A DNA stretch of 64,000 nucleotides, from the NCBI GenBank assembly GCA_947498775.1, contig CANMLL010000012.1, positions 140,848-204,847 on the forward strand. The letters are read 5' to 3'. The notes beneath the pieces were generated by a model, which was not told the DNA's origin, ran no database searches, and saw nothing but the letters and a program-made list of their open reading frames with translations. Every line of letters starts with the position of its first letter. The stretch's first letter is position 1. Shown piece by piece: positions 62,388 through 64,000 of the stretch. The stretch comes from an uncultured Aquimarina sp. (GTDB taxonomy: Bacteria > Bacteroidota > Bacteroidia > Flavobacteriales > Flavobacteriaceae). The position numbers and the translations under genes were made by a program.

Positions 62388-63693
62388 GTTCGTAAAGGGA
62401 CATGGTTTACACAAGTTAAAGATTAGACTTTACACTAAATTAATTTCTAACCTTGTCGATTGTTGTTTTTTTCTTAGGTTTCTTTGATCAAAGAAACCTA
62501 AAAATACATTTCTATAATAGACTTTCCAAATTCCGTTTCCTTGTTCTTCAATAGCGATGTGTTTTCCTTTTAATGCCGCCGATACATATACCCAGTAATA
62601 TGACTTCCATCTAATAGCTCCACTTTTAGTTACTTTAAGGACTTTGAGGTTACTATGATAATCAAAATGGGGTATTTTTTCAGGGAAAGGTCTACAGGAA
62701 AAATCGTGTGCATCAGTAGGTGTTTTCATATCTAAAGCTTCGTGTGGTCTGATGTTATTATATTCCTTTACAAAGTGATTTAAACGTCTTTGTTGTGCTT
62801 TTAAATCATAAGCTGAAGGTTTGGCACAAGCAGCCTTTAAATCGCGGTGCATTCGTTCGTGTCTTCCATTTTGTTCTGGGTGTGCAGGATCAGAAAACAC
62901 AGGTATAATTCCGAGTTCTATAAACCAATAAGATAGTTGTGTATATCGTTGTATAGCTCTTACAGAGCCAAAGGGACTTCCATTATCTGTATGTATCTGT
63001 TTAGGGATTCCATAGGTTCTGAAAACCTTTGTAAACTCTGCCTTAGCAGCTTTTAGGGTTTCTTTATAATGTCCTTTGGCGGTGAATAGGAATCGACTTT
63101 TAGAGTCTGCGATGGTCAGCGGATGACAGTAGATTTTATTACCCATTAAAAACTTTCCTTTATAGTCGGCACTCCATACTTCATTACAAGATTTTGGATC
63201 AAAAATAGGGTAGGTTGGTTTTACTCTTCGCATTCGTTTTTGAGGACAGACCAAACCGTTTTTTCGAAGGATATTGTGAACAGTTACCACGGAAGGGATT
63301 TGTTCTTTGGTAAACTCTTTAAACAATAAGATTCTAATTTTTTTGGCTCCCCACAGCTTGTGTTTTTCTTTTAATTTGAGAATACTATCAACGATATTTT
63401 GATCGGTTGCATTGGGATGTTTACCAGGCGCTTTTGATTGTTCTTTTAGTCCTTCATAACCTTTATTTTCGAATCTGCTTATTAACTTATAAGCTGTTGG
63501 TCTGGAGATTCCAAAACTTTTGCATAATTCTGTGATGGTATATTTTCCAGTACGCCATTCACAGATAAATTCAATTTTTTGTTCCATAGTTGTTGTGTTT
63601 TTCCAAGGCATGATCATTTGATTTTAATCTCAAATTATACCTTAAAAAGTGTAAACTATGTCCCTTTAACTTTGTAAACGATGTCCCTTTAAC
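62388..63693 (-). mobile_element. IS481-family insertion sequence
   Basis: A transposase gene is flanked by related ends. Left: GTTCGTAAAGGGACATGG then TTTACAC (62406-62412), with a second TTTACAC at 62429-62435. Right: GTGTAAACTATGTCCCTTTAAC (63649-63670) followed by TTGTAAACGATGTCCCTTT (63672-63690). Each end therefore carries two related repeats 23-25 bp apart, probably transposase-binding sites. The outer right repeat might instead be a second IS end. No clear target duplication was found. Confidence 0.8.
62430..63611 (-). CDS. IS481-family DDE transposase
   Basis: A 393-residue transposase; the ATG at 63611 gives MPWKNTTTMEQKIEFICEW, the classical IS481 start. An N-terminal HTH (YTITELCKSFGISRPTAYKLISRF) and second HTH are followed by the rve/integrase core with Asp in EVWSADYKGKF, Asp in IHTDNGSPFG and Glu in HPEQNGRHERMHRD. 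The C-terminus ends STRLEINLV. It appears intact and should be active. The same terminal peptide is preserved in the remnant at 51.9 kb. Confidence 0.95.
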   Translation of the reverse strand: MPWKNTTTMEQKIEFICEWRTGKYTITELCKSFGISRPTAYKLISRFENKGYEGLKEQSKAPGKHPNATDQNIVDSILKLKEKHKLWGAKKIRILLFKEFTKEQIPSVVTVHNILRKNGLVCPQKRMRRVKPTYPIFDPKSCNEVWSADYKGKFLMGNKIYCHPLTIADSKSRFLFTAKGHYKETLKAAKAEFTKVFRTYGIPKQIHTDNGSPFGSVRAIQRYTQLSYWFIELGIIPVFSDPAHPEQNGRHERMHRDLKAACAKPSAYDLKAQQRRLNHFVKEYNNIRPHEALDMKTPTDAHDFSCRPFPEKIPHFDYHSNLKVLKVTKSGAIRWKSYYWVYVSAALKGKHIAIEEQGNGIWKVYYRNVFLGFFDQRNLRKKQQSTRLEINLV

Positions 63694-63704
63694 GTACCAA
63701 ATGC

Positions 63705-63836
63705 ACTACAACGGTCTAGTGTATGAGCAGTAGCGGATTCTAAGTAATTGCTTTTCGGTATACAATATACTTTAATTTATACAAAAATATTTCGAGTTAG
63801 CACTCAAACCGCTATTGCTTATACACAATGTTAGGT
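63705..63836. repeat. attC-like module 10, best match to a canonical site
   Basis: Left edge ACTACAACGGTCTAGTGTATG then AGCAGTAGCGG; right edge CCGCTATTGCTTATACACAA then TGTTAGGTGC. GTGTATGAGCAGTAGCGG pairs with CCGCTATTGCTTATACAC with two mismatches, with extra bases (GGTCTA against ATT) next to the AAC/GTT triplets. GTTAGGT fits the integron core GTTRRRY exactly. Confidence 0.75.
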
Positions 63837-63885
63837 GCTGGTTGTGTGTCCTGTGTTGCTTCGGGATACAATTTAGTAAAATAGA

Positions 63886-63999
63886 TTAGGAGCAACAAAC
63901 TGTAATTGAGATGAGAGGCTCAATTTTTTTTTCAGGAACGAGTTTGGCATAGAAAGTCAAGATGGTCTCACGTAAAGAAATGAAAATGAGGATTGGTCT
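63886..63999 (-). CDS. C-terminal fragment of an unknown gene (runs off window)
   Basis: On the minus strand a frame is open from the window edge to a TAA at 63888-63886, encoding about 37 residues including ILIFISLRETILTFYAKLVP. It lies immediately after module 10, in the orientation of the other array genes, so it may be the end of the next unit. No family is recognised. Confidence 0.3.
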   Translation of the reverse strand, partial: RPILIFISLRETILTFYAKLVPEKKIEPLISITVCCS

Positions 64000-64000
64000 C

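Overview
The window looks like a chromosome segment of a marine-type Flavobacteriaceae bacterium. Supporting signs are AT-rich DNA, few Shine-Dalgarno sites, Bacteroidetes Tra proteins of the CTnDOT type, and many beta-barrel and lipoprotein signal peptides. No database could be searched, so family names come from motif recognition and gene order.

Left part (1-24.6 kb): a densely packed stress and detoxification island. It is visibly richer in G+C than the rest (by eye mid-40s against mid-30s percent). Nearly everything is on the minus strand and most neighbours overlap or lie within 15 bp. From SOD (17.9 kb) leftwards it reads isochorismatase-like hydrolase, YtcJ-like amidohydrolase, DoxX, a small DMT transporter, a Tat-exported tyrosinase, an Sco copper chaperone, an outer-membrane porin, a complete RND efflux trio, NhaA and a SYLF protein. 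Dps, a frameshifted flavin reductase, glutathione-independent formaldehyde dehydrogenase and the start of a MerC-like protein follow. An AraC regulator and a large GAF-sigma54 activator sit at the head, followed by YceI and pirin.

Middle (24.7-35.1 kb): mobile-element remains. There is a tyrosine recombinase with three in-frame TAA codons, then a transfer block in the order TraE-F-G-I-J-K-M-N without relaxase or coupling protein, an amidase, and tRNA-Leu(UAG). Two orphan 5' halves of tRNA-Leu lie directly upstream of that tRNA. The natural reading is a decayed integrative conjugative element (ICE) whose end lies at tRNA-Leu and whose cargo is the detox island.

Host-like part (35.2-51.8 kb): an M20 dipeptidase, a beta-barrel protein, and a complete trans-4-hydroxyproline catabolic cluster: epimerase, D-hydroxyproline oxidoreductase, deaminase and alpha-ketoglutarate semialdehyde dehydrogenase, with a DUF885 peptidase and an AraC regulator split by an in-frame TAG. 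Then come DUF4407, a BlaI/BlaR1-like pair with a clear TACA-N2-TGTA operator, and a 958-residue secreted MORN/YwqK repeat protein.

Right part (51.9-64 kb): an array of mostly single-gene units, almost all on the minus strand, separated by 65-230 bp intergenic modules. Each module is bounded by AAC and GTT triplets and has imperfectly complementary arms, the architecture of integron attC sites. No integron integrase is in the window. The array also holds an IS481-family insertion sequence and a MerR/DoxX pair bracketed by the two ends of a related IS481 element that has lost its transposase. The attC-like array and the IS-bracketed cassette are the most unusual features of the window.
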